Assembly: GCA_018826405.1 (NCBI GenBank)
Contig: JAHJZL010000034.1
Coordinates: forward strand, 1 to 12,469
Direction: 5' to 3'
Length of the DNA: 12,469 nucleotides
From: Patescibacteria group bacterium
GTDB taxonomy: Bacteria; Patescibacteriota; Minisyncoccia; Phycocordibacterales; Phycocordibacteraceae
This document shows, in pieces, positions 6,959-12,469 of this stretch; within the stretch, counting starts at the first letter, position 1, and each line of letters starts with the position of its first letter. A program made the translations under genes and the position numbers. A model generated the notes under the pieces. It ran no database searches, was not told the origin of the DNA, and was given only the letters and a program-made list of their open reading frames with translations.

Positions 6959-7120
6959 CTCTTTAGGTAGAGTGGCGTATGGGGTAGGCACAGCCAAGAC
7001 CTCATACGTTCTTTCTTCCTTTTTCGCCGTGGCATCTTTGGGGAAAAGATGTGCGGCAATACGAGCTGCAAGAAAGACGCTTTTAGCAGGAAAGCGCCAC
7101 TATGATACAAAACCTGAGAG
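6959..7120 (+). ncRNA. Candidate structured RNA with a four-way junction
   Basis: The gene-free gap after the kinase folds on the plus strand into nested helices that abut almost exactly. P0 is 6971-6975/7097-7101. P1 is 6976-6985/6999-7008, 10 bp, with an inner GGC/GCC. P2a is 7010-7017/7070-7077, 8 bp. P3 is 7078-7083/7091-7096. Only U7009 is unpaired at the junction. P2 continues after an internal loop with 7026-7029/7054-7057 and 7032-7039/7045-7052, closed by a GGGGA loop. An outer helix pairs 6959-6967 with 7113-7120 around one bulge. Pairs 6982/7002 and 7032/7052 are G-U only on the plus strand, which favours that strand. A strong hairpin follows at 7128. I do not recognise RNase P, SRP, tmRNA, 6S or a riboswitch. 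It may be an independent RNA or a 3' UTR element of the kinase operon. Confidence 0.5.
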
Positions 7121-7127
7121 ACTGATT

Positions 7128-7165
7128 GCCGGAGCCGCACCTGTTAAACAGGGAGCGGCTCCGGC
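7128..7165 (+). terminator. Long GC-rich hairpin, probable terminator
   Basis: GCCGGAGCCGC (7128-7138) pairs perfectly with GCGGCTCCGGC (7155-7165), and an inner CCTGT/ACAGG stem (7140-7144/7148-7152) caps it. The sequence tctttat follows, a weak U-tract. It probably ends transcription of the two-component operon and the structured RNA. The symmetric stem could also act on the minus strand. Confidence 0.6.
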
Positions 7166-7174
7166 TCTTTATAA

Positions 7175-7200
7175 AAATCGCCCTCTAGTGAGAGCGATTT
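7175..7200 (-). terminator. Intrinsic terminator of the NlpC/P60 gene
   Basis: On the minus strand AAATCG-CTCT (7200-7191) pairs with AGAG-GG-CGATTT (7186-7175), with a two-base bulge and a four-base loop, and runs into a U-tract (UUUUUA). The stop codon at 7185-7187 lies inside the hairpin. Confidence 0.7.
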
Positions 7201-7799
7201 GCTTGCGACACATGCTTCAGGAGAATCCATTTTATGTCGTCGGACCACTCAATAGTGTACGTGTCTGGAACTATGAGCGTGCGAGTTGTTTGTTTGGAGA
7301 ATCTACGTATCCCCTGAACCTTTCTTCCGCTACAGAAACGCTGGAAACAATCCTCTCTCACTCCCCTATTTTTTCCAACGGCATGCACGATAGTGGCCTC
7401 AGCGGTAACGACTCCAACATGACCCACACCAAGCGAAGGGTCTTGGTCGTACATATCTACGACTCCGCGCGTATAGACCATGTCTCCTGCCTGAATCTGC
7501 TCTACGCAGATTGATTCAGGATACAGGTACTGCTGTACACACAGACGTGGGAGCCAAATCCCTTTCTGGGCGTAGAGCCATTTAACAAGCGAAGAGCAGT
7601 CTACAATACTCGGCGCGTCCTGTATGGACACACCTCGCTTATAGACAGATTGCCCAATTCGCTGCCTTGCAAGCTCTACAATGTCCACGTCATGCACTTC
7701 AAATCCAAGTTCATTTAGGATCTTTAGTGCTACTTCTTCTGAAACTCCTGTGTCTGAAAGATCAATTCCACATCTTTTGCCTACTGCCCGATACTGCAC
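7185..7799 (-). CDS. NlpC/P60-like cysteine peptidase
   Basis: This 204-residue protein has an NlpC/P60-type papain-like fold. The nucleophile C68 is in VDCSSLVKWLY, with the typical following Ser and a helix. The catalytic H127 is in GVGHVGVV, and H139 (IVHAVG) is a plausible third residue. Family members usually cleave peptidoglycan stem peptides or related amide bonds. There is no signal peptide, cell-wall-binding domain or SH3 domain, so it is either cytoplasmic or exported in an unrecognised way. Residues 1-55 form a polar helical lead-in. GTG 7799 is chosen because GGAG lies seven bases upstream, the only clear Shine-Dalgarno sequence I found in the window. A TATAAA on the minus strand at 7855-7850 may be its -10. 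It lies downstream of the ABC exporter genes. Confidence 0.85.
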   Translation of the reverse strand: MQYRAVGKRCGIDLSDTGVSEEVALKILNELGFEVHDVDIVELARQRIGQSVYKRGVSIQDAPSIVDCSSLVKWLYAQKGIWLPRLCVQQYLYPESICVEQIQAGDMVYTRGVVDMYDQDPSLGVGHVGVVTAEATIVHAVGKNRGVREDCFQRFCSGRKVQGIRRFSKQTTRTLIVPDTYTIEWSDDIKWILLKHVSQANRSH

Positions 7800-7900
7800 A
7801 TTCTCTCTCCATAATTCATATCCTTGGGCAAAGATATGTCTTGCTGCTTTTTATACGAAACTAGACCACGAGCACTTTTTTGAAGAATGAATCATACAAA

Positions 7901-8674
7901 CTACTGCTTAAGCCCAGCTCCCTTATGAAAGAGCCAGATAGTTGCAACGAAGGCAATAACTGCAAGGGCTCCCATAACGCCAAAGGCATGAGAAAGCGGC
8001 ACATCTGAAACTCCAAGGAAGCCATACCTGAAGGCGTTAACCATGTAGAGAATAGGATTGAAGTACGAGAGGTTCCTGAAGAATTCTGGGAGCTGATCTA
8101 CTGAGTAGAACACTCCTCCAAGATATGTAAGCGGAGTAAGTACAAAAGTAGGAACGATACTGATTGCATCAAACGATTTAGCGAAGATACCGTTTACGAG
8201 GCCCAAGAAGGAAAATATGAGCGCAGTTAGAAGAGCTGCTCCAAATATAATTCCAACTGAAAATAGTGTGAGCTTCGTAAAGAACAAAGACACACCAACA
8301 ACAATAACCCCAACAAGTCCTGCGCGAATTAATCCGCCAGACACAAAGCCCGCAATAACAACCCAACTCGGCATTGGAGAGACGAGCAGCTCATCGATAG
8401 TGCGCGTCCACTTAGCGAAGTAGAACGTAGACACCGTATTCATGTAGGCGCTCGTAATAACAGACATCATAATGAGGCCCGGTACGATAAATTGAATATA
8501 GGGAAAGCCATGCACAGCCGCCACCTGGCTCCCAATAAAGGTGCCGAAGATAGCAAAATACAGCGCCATGGTTATGGCTGGAGGAAGCAAGGTCTGGGAC
8601 CAAATGCGCACGATGCGCATAAAGTCTTTGCGAACCATGGTGTAGTACCCGACGAGAATTGGAGCGCGATTCAT
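7901..8674 (-). CDS. yadH: ABC-2 type exporter permease, YadH-like
   Basis: This is the membrane subunit of a two-gene ABC exporter, 257 residues from ATG 8674. It has about six membrane helices and the ABC-2 signature in its C-terminal half: FVLTPLTYLGGVFYS followed by NPILYMVNAFRYGFLG. Many stretches match my memory of E. coli YadH closely, such as YIQFIVPGLIMMSVIT and the segment around SLFF. The substrate of YadGH is not established; related pairs export drugs or glycans. ATG 8674 begins four bases after the ATPase stop. A TTG at 8692 would add six residues and overlap the ATPase gene by 14 bases. Either way the two genes are translationally linked. Confidence 0.92.
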   Translation of the reverse strand: MNRAPILVGYYTMVRKDFMRIVRIWSQTLLPPAITMALYFAIFGTFIGSQVAAVHGFPYIQFIVPGLIMMSVITSAYMNTVSTFYFAKWTRTIDELLVSPMPSWVVIAGFVSGGLIRAGLVGVIVVGVSLFFTKLTLFSVGIIFGAALLTALIFSFLGLVNGIFAKSFDAISIVPTFVLTPLTYLGGVFYSVDQLPEFFRNLSYFNPILYMVNAFRYGFLGVSDVPLSHAFGVMGALAVIAFVATIWLFHKGAGLKQ

Positions 8675-8678
8675 AGGC

Positions 8679-9617
8679 TTAGTCTTTTTCAATAAGATTT
8701 ACAAATACTTCCTCCAAACGACTTCCAGTGTTGCGAATGTTCGCAATCTGAATACCTGTAGCACCAATCTTTCTAATTGCTTCGTTTACGGTCTGTCCTG
8801 GTTTAAGCGTTAACTTAATTGTGGATTCATCCACTCGCTCAAGCTGGAGCTCTCGCAAGAGCACGAGTGCTGCATCCGTAATAGGCTCAGCAGAATCAAG
8901 CAAGAGAGACACGACATTAAGCTTCGTAAGCAGTTCCTTCATGCTTCCCTGCTCAATAATCTGTCCCTTGTTAATTATGGCTGCTCGCTTACACAGCATC
9001 TCTGCCTCTTCAAGATAGTGCGTGGTGAGAATAATTGTTGTCCCGTTTTGGTTAAGAACTCTTAAGAAGTCCCACATCCCGCGACGCAGCTCAACATCAA
9101 CACCGGCCGTAGGCTCGTCTAGCAAAAGAATCTCAGGTTCATGTACGAGCGCTCGCGCAATCATGAGTCTGCGCTTCATACCTCCTGAAAGTGCCTGCGC
9201 TTTCACCGCCCGCTTTTCCCAGAGCCCCAGATCTTTAAGAACCTTTTCTGTGCGCGGAATAGCCTCGGCGCGCGTGAGTCCGTAGTACCCTGCTTGATCA
9301 ATAACAATATCCTCTACCTTCTCAAAGATATTAAAGTTGAATTCCTGAGGAACGAGACCAATATGTGCTTTTGCCCTTGCGGGGTGCGCAGAGATATCAA
9401 TTCCCGCTACTTCGGCAATACCCGAAGACTTGAGTACCAGCCCTGAGAGAATGCCGATCAAAGTTGATTTTCCGGCTCCGTTAGGACCAAGGAGAGCAAA
9501 GAATTCGCCCTTTTCTATTTCGAGAGATACACCCTTAAGTGCTTCAGTTCCCTTTTGTTTACCGTCTTTTGCGTAAACTTTCTTGAGATCTTCTACCTTA
9601 AGCGCTGTTGTTGCCAT
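8679..9617 (-). CDS. yadG: ABC exporter ATPase subunit, YadG-like
   Basis: This 312-residue nucleotide-binding subunit powers the YadH-like permease encoded downstream. Walker A is GPNGAGKS (44-51), the Q-loop glutamine is Q91 (LVPQEFNFN), the ABC signature is LSGGM (143-147), Walker B is ILLLDE (D167, E168) and the switch histidine is H200 (TTHYLEEAEML). The region VPQEFNFN, then DQAGYYG, then LSGGMKRRLMIARAL is near-identical to my memory of E. coli YadG. An accessory C-terminal region of about 80 residues follows the ATPase core. ATG 9617 is chosen over an upstream in-frame extension to 9695, because the ABC domain begins right after it and a TATACT -10 lies ten bases upstream. Confidence 0.95.
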   Translation of the reverse strand: MATTALKVEDLKKVYAKDGKQKGTEALKGVSLEIEKGEFFALLGPNGAGKSTLIGILSGLVLKSSGIAEVAGIDISAHPARAKAHIGLVPQEFNFNIFEKVEDIVIDQAGYYGLTRAEAIPRTEKVLKDLGLWEKRAVKAQALSGGMKRRLMIARALVHEPEILLLDEPTAGVDVELRRGMWDFLRVLNQNGTTIILTTHYLEEAEMLCKRAAIINKGQIIEQGSMKELLTKLNVVSLLLDSAEPITDAALVLLRELQLERVDESTIKLTLKPGQTVNEAIRKIGATGIQIANIRNTGSRLEEVFVNLIEKD

Positions 9618-9627
9618 AGTCAGGAGG

Positions 9628-9667
9628 AGTATAGCACTGAAGGCACATGAGAGGCTATTATGTGGAC
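9628..9667. promoter_or_regulatory. Divergent, tightly packed promoters for yadGH and the GtrA-like gene
   Basis: TATACT on the minus strand (9633-9628) lies ten bases before the yadG start. TATTAT on the plus strand (9656-9661) lies six bases before ATG 9668. Both imply a leader of a few bases or none. The two -10 elements are 22 bp apart, so their upstream polymerase contacts overlap and the promoters probably compete. No -35 hexamers are clear. Confidence 0.4.
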
Positions 9668-10078
9668 ATGCAGCGCCTTTGGACTCCATCCACACGCAGA
9701 TTTATACGGTACGCCGTTGTTGGCATATCAACACTTCTCTTTGATCTATTGCTACTTGTTGGTCTTACAGAGCTTGTAGGCGTGCCATATTATATAGCCA
9801 CTCCTTTTGCTTTTCTTGTTGCTGTTTCAATCAATTACGCGCTTTCTCGCATGCATGTGTTTAGAGGGACCATCCGTCCCGTACATCATGGCTACGTCTA
9901 TTTCATTGGTATAGCGTTCTTGGGCGCTTTCATAACCACATCTGGAGTTGCTCTACTGGTCTCCTTCTTTGGTATGTACTATTTGCTGGCAAGAGTTTTA
10001 GTTGCCGGTTTTGTTGGGGTTGCTAATTATCTCCTTAATCTCCATTTTAATTTTAGAGTTGCAGGGCATCATCCGTAG
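9668..10078 (+). CDS. GtrA-like membrane protein
   Basis: This 136-residue protein has four predicted membrane helices (about 15-34, 38-57, 76-99 and 103-124). It shows the GtrA family layout: a short basic N-terminus, RRFIRYAVVG leading into helix 1, a helix-2 end NYALSRMHVF, and a C-terminal NYLLNLHFNF that repeats the same motif. GtrA-family proteins are linked to polyprenyl-phosphate-sugar translocation and cell-surface polysaccharide decoration; no glycosyltransferase gene is adjacent here. ATG 9668 is preferred because TATTAT ends six bases upstream; ATG 9647 would add seven residues (MRGYYVD) and would place that -10 within the coding region. The gene is divergent from yadGH. Confidence 0.9.
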   Translation: MQRLWTPSTRRFIRYAVVGISTLLFDLLLLVGLTELVGVPYYIATPFAFLVAVSINYALSRMHVFRGTIRPVHHGYVYFIGIAFLGAFITTSGVALLVSFFGMYYLLARVLVAGFVGVANYLLNLHFNFRVAGHHP

Positions 10079-10196
10079 CGGACCCTCTCTTCCACATTTC
10101 TGAAGTTGCTACAAGCATTATGGGGTTCTCCTTTGTGCTTGCTGCACATTGTCTAGTATTCGTGCAAGTAAAAATCTTTCTGTTACAACTATATAG

Positions 10197-10946
10197 ATGA
10201 AGTACCGCGCTTTCGTATTTGATCTTGACGACACACTTGCTGAGAGCAAGCAACCAGTCACAGAGAGAATGGCTGGCGCTTTGGCACTCCTGCTTTCAAG
10301 AGCTCCTGTTGCCGTTATTTCTGGCGGAAAGTTTTCTATTCTTCTTGCAAACGTTGCGACCAGACTTCCAGAGAATACAGGAGTGGATAATCTGTACATC
10401 CTTCCTACGTGCGGTGCGGCACTCTACGAACACAAGAACGACGCATGGAAATCCGTGTATGAGGAACTTCTTTCAGAGATTGATATAGAGATTATAGAGC
10501 GAGGTATTCTGCGCGCAATTGAAAAAACTGGAGTTATAGATCTACAGACTTCTTCATATGGAGAGCGTATTGAACGCAGAGGCTCCCAGATAACACTCTC
10601 CGCGCTCGGACAAGAGGCCCCGCTTTCTGAAAAGATACTGTGGGATCCAGAACGTACAAAAAGAAATGTCCTGCAGCAGGCACTCATACAAGAACTGCCA
10701 CAATTTAGTATTAAGACTGGGGGCACGACATCATTTGATATAACGAAGCCAGGTATTGATAAGGCGTACGGAGTGCGTAGATTAAGCGAACATCTATCGA
10801 TTCCCATTTCAGAAATGCTGTACGTAGGTGACGCTCTGTTTCCGGGAGGCAACGATGCCGTTGTTATTGAAACAGGCATTAAGACTCATGCTGTCTCAAA
10901 TCCTAGCGACACGCTCGCACTTATTGCAGAGGTGTTGAGAACATAA
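10197..10946 (+). CDS. HAD-IIB phosphatase, phosphomannomutase-like
   Basis: This 249-residue protein belongs to the HAD superfamily. Motif I is FDLDDTL, with nucleophile D9 and acid/base D11. Motif II is S42 in VISGG, motif III is K189 in DITKPGIDKAYG, and motif IV is YVGDALFPGGND (D212, D220) for Mg2+ binding. The cap domain (about 85-185) is inserted between motifs II and III, as in type IIB. FDITKPGIDKAYG and GDALFPGGND resemble eukaryotic-type phosphomannomutase and sugar-phosphate phosphatases of the Cof/SPP group. The substrate, probably a hexose phosphate, cannot be fixed from sequence. No Shine-Dalgarno sequence precedes the ATG; a TATATA abuts it. It is 118 bases after the GtrA-like gene and 32 bases before the FAD enzyme gene. 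The 118-base gap holds nothing else I can recognise. Confidence 0.88.
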   Translation: MKYRAFVFDLDDTLAESKQPVTERMAGALALLLSRAPVAVISGGKFSILLANVATRLPENTGVDNLYILPTCGAALYEHKNDAWKSVYEELLSEIDIEIIERGILRAIEKTGVIDLQTSSYGERIERRGSQITLSALGQEAPLSEKILWDPERTKRNVLQQALIQELPQFSIKTGGTTSFDITKPGIDKAYGVRRLSEHLSIPISEMLYVGDALFPGGNDAVVIETGIKTHAVSNPSDTLALIAEVLRT

Positions 10947-10978
10947 ACACGCAGTGCACGCTATACTTATAGACAAGT

Positions 10979-12469
10979 ATGGCAGACGAGAGACTTAAAG
11001 AAAGAATTGCAGCCTCCATCAAGGGAGAGGTGAGCTCTGATGCTGCAACGAGAAAAATATTCTCAAGAGACACAAGTGTATTTGAGAAAACTCCTGAGCT
11101 TGTGGTGTACCCAAAAGACGCAAGTGATGTCTGCGCACTCGTTAGAACAGTGAATGGTGCACGCAAGGATGGCATTGAAGCATCCCTTACTGCGCGTTCT
11201 GCAGGAACTGATATGTCTGGAGGCCCGCTCACGGATTCTGTTGTGGCTGTATTCACAAAGTATATGAATCACATTGTGGAGGTTGGAGACGGATATGCCG
11301 TAGCCGAGCCTGGCGTGTACTACCGCGACTTTGAAAAAGCTACTCTTGCTCATGGCAGACAGCTCATGCCTTCGTATCCCGCCTCAAAGGACATCGCAGC
11401 CATAGGCGGCATTGTTAACAACGATTCAGGAGGCGAGCGTACGCTTGAGTATGGGAAGACTCGAGACTACGTGGAAGAAATTGATGTAGTACTTGCAGAC
11501 GGCAGCCAGATAACGTGCAAACAGTATTCGAAAGAAGAAGTAGATCGGATTGCTTCTTTTGATACGCTTGAGGGCCGTATCTATAAAGAGATGCGAGAAC
11601 TTATACAAGAGAACAAACAACTCATTGCAGAGGCACGCCCTCATGTTTCAAAGAACTCTGCAGGCTACGCGCTTTGGGATGTTATGGACGAGGAAGGCGG
11701 AATGAATCTTGCAAAACTTATCTGCGGTGCGCAAGGCACGCTTGCCCTTATGACGCGCACTAAGCTACGTCTCGTTACAGAACAACCGTATCGTTCGATG
11801 CTTGTAGTATTCCTTAATGATCTTGAGGTACTCCCCGAAGTTGTCAGACGGGTGCTTCCATTCAACCCTGAATCCTTTGAGTCTTACGACGACCATACGT
11901 TTGGTCTTGCGATTAAGTTCTTGCCACAGATGCTCGGGCAAATGGGACTTATAGAAGCGAGCCGTCTTGGACTATCCTTCTTGCCTGAAGTTGGCATGGT
12001 TTTGCGCGGCGGAGTTCCTAAGCTTGTGCTCATGGCTGAGTTTTCAGAAGATACACATCAACAAGCACTCTTTAAGACAGGGCAAGCCCGAGCAGCTCTC
12101 AAAGAATTAGGGCTCTCAACTCGTATTGCGCGCGACGAGCGGGCCGCAGCTAAATATTGGAAAGTGCGCAGAGAGAGTTTTGCACTCTTGCGCAAAAACG
12201 CGCACGGATTATACGCAGCGCCTTTTATTGATGACTTCGTTGTTCCGCCTGACTGCTACCCGGAGTTCTTGCCAAAACTCAATGCCCTACTAGCTGAGTA
12301 TGATTTGCTGTACACCATTGCTGGACACATTGGGAACGGAAACTTCCACATCATTCCACTCATGAACTTACAAGACGCAAAGGTGCGCCAAACAATTCTT
12401 GATTTAGCACCAAGAGTGTATGAGTTGGTTATCTCCTACGGGGGCACTACAACCGGCGAGCATAACGAC
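10979..12469 (+). CDS. FAD-linked oxidoreductase, GlcD/D-lactate dehydrogenase type (partial)
   Basis: The frame is open from ATG 10979 to the window edge, giving 497 residues without a stop. The N-terminal PCMH-type FAD-binding domain (about 36-270) shows LVVYPKDASDV, ARSAGTDMSGG (72-82) and YPASKDIAAIGG leading to NNDSGGE (133-153), which contact FAD. The C-terminal FAD-oxidase domain holds GHIGNGNFH (449-457), and the visible end GGTTTGEHND matches the conserved GEHG-type motif. The family oxidises 2-hydroxy acids such as D-lactate or glycolate; the substrate is unknown here. Many members use GDGN where this one has GNGN. The start lies near -10-like elements (TATACT 11 bases upstream, or TTATAG six bases upstream). 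Some relatives carry a fused Fe-S domain; whether this one does lies beyond the window. Confidence 0.93.
   Translation, partial: MADERLKERIAASIKGEVSSDAATRKIFSRDTSVFEKTPELVVYPKDASDVCALVRTVNGARKDGIEASLTARSAGTDMSGGPLTDSVVAVFTKYMNHIVEVGDGYAVAEPGVYYRDFEKATLAHGRQLMPSYPASKDIAAIGGIVNNDSGGERTLEYGKTRDYVEEIDVVLADGSQITCKQYSKEEVDRIASFDTLEGRIYKEMRELIQENKQLIAEARPHVSKNSAGYALWDVMDEEGGMNLAKLICGAQGTLALMTRTKLRLVTEQPYRSMLVVFLNDLEVLPEVVRRVLPFNPESFESYDDHTFGLAIKFLPQMLGQMGLIEASRLGLSFLPEVGMVLRGGVPKLVLMAEFSEDTHQQALFKTGQARAALKELGLSTRIARDERAAAKYWKVRRESFALLRKNAHGLYAAPFIDDFVVPPDCYPEFLPKLNALLAEYDLLYTIAGHIGNGNFHIIPLMNLQDAKVRQTILDLAPRVYELVISYGGTTTGEHND

Noticed and set aside
6907..7035. Minus-strand short frame beginning MPRRKRKKERMRSW
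   Set aside because: It overlaps the kinase 3' end antisense, has no ribosome site, and lies over the predicted RNA helices; the base pairing explains the sequence better.
6936..7184. tRNA, tmRNA, SRP RNA or RNase P RNA in the structured gap
   Set aside because: There is no GTTCRANNC T-loop, no CCA-type tRNA end, no SRP GGAA-loop core and no RNase P conserved regions, although the four-way junction is superficially tRNA-like.
6972..7514. Open frame of 180 codons on the plus strand across the gap and the NlpC/P60 gene
   Set aside because: Its second half is antisense to the well-supported NlpC/P60 gene, it reads through two hairpins, it starts with GTG without a ribosome site, and the protein resembles no family I know.
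9618..9695. 26-residue N-terminal extension of the YadG-like ATPase
   Set aside because: It would run over the divergent promoter region and the GtrA-like start; the ABC domain begins directly after ATG 9617, which has its own -10.

Overview
The window looks like a bacterial chromosome segment of moderate GC content, probably from a small-genome, ultra-small bacterium of the Patescibacteria/CPR type (Paceibacteria-like). That placement is inference. It rests on the compact layout, the near absence of Shine-Dalgarno sequences, apparent leaderless starts, small orphan membrane proteins, and a patchwork of class I ribonucleotide reductase, GtrA-like, NlpC/P60 and GlcD-like genes. UGA is used as a normal stop at the histidine kinase gene.

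Layout, left to right. Positions 1-143 hold a possible 5' end of a minus-strand membrane protein gene that leaves the window. At 214-516 (+) is a 100-aa two-helix membrane protein. A 46-bp perfect palindrome (510-555) separates it from the convergent nrdA-nrdB operon (4501 to 565, minus), which encodes both subunits of a class I ribonucleotide reductase; all catalytic, metal-ligand and radical residues I looked for are present. Upstream of nrdA is a 238-bp gene-free stretch rich in hairpins on the minus strand, two of them capped by C(UACG)G tetraloops. Next, a small membrane protein (4740-5099, minus) is divergent from an OmpR-family response regulator and histidine kinase pair (5189-6935, +), with an 11-bp-spaced direct repeat in the shared promoter region.

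The 249-bp gene-free gap 6936-7184 after the kinase is the most interesting part. On the plus strand it folds into a compact four-way junction in which helices abut almost perfectly, enclosed by a further helix and followed by a long terminator-like hairpin. I do not recognise it as a known RNA class. A minus-strand NlpC/P60 cysteine peptidase follows (7185-7799), then a two-gene ABC-2 exporter operon closely resembling YadG/YadH (9617 to 7901, minus). Divergent from that are a GtrA-like flippase protein (9668-10078), a HAD-IIB phosphatase resembling phosphomannomutase (10197-10946), and the first 497 codons of a GlcD/D-lactate-dehydrogenase-type FAD oxidoreductase (10979 to beyond the right end).

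Functional themes: deoxynucleotide synthesis (nrdAB); envelope sensing and maintenance (two-component pair, NlpC/P60, YadGH, GtrA); and sugar phosphate or hydroxy-acid metabolism (HAD, FAD oxidoreductase). No tRNA, rRNA, CRISPR array, insertion sequence or phage gene was seen.
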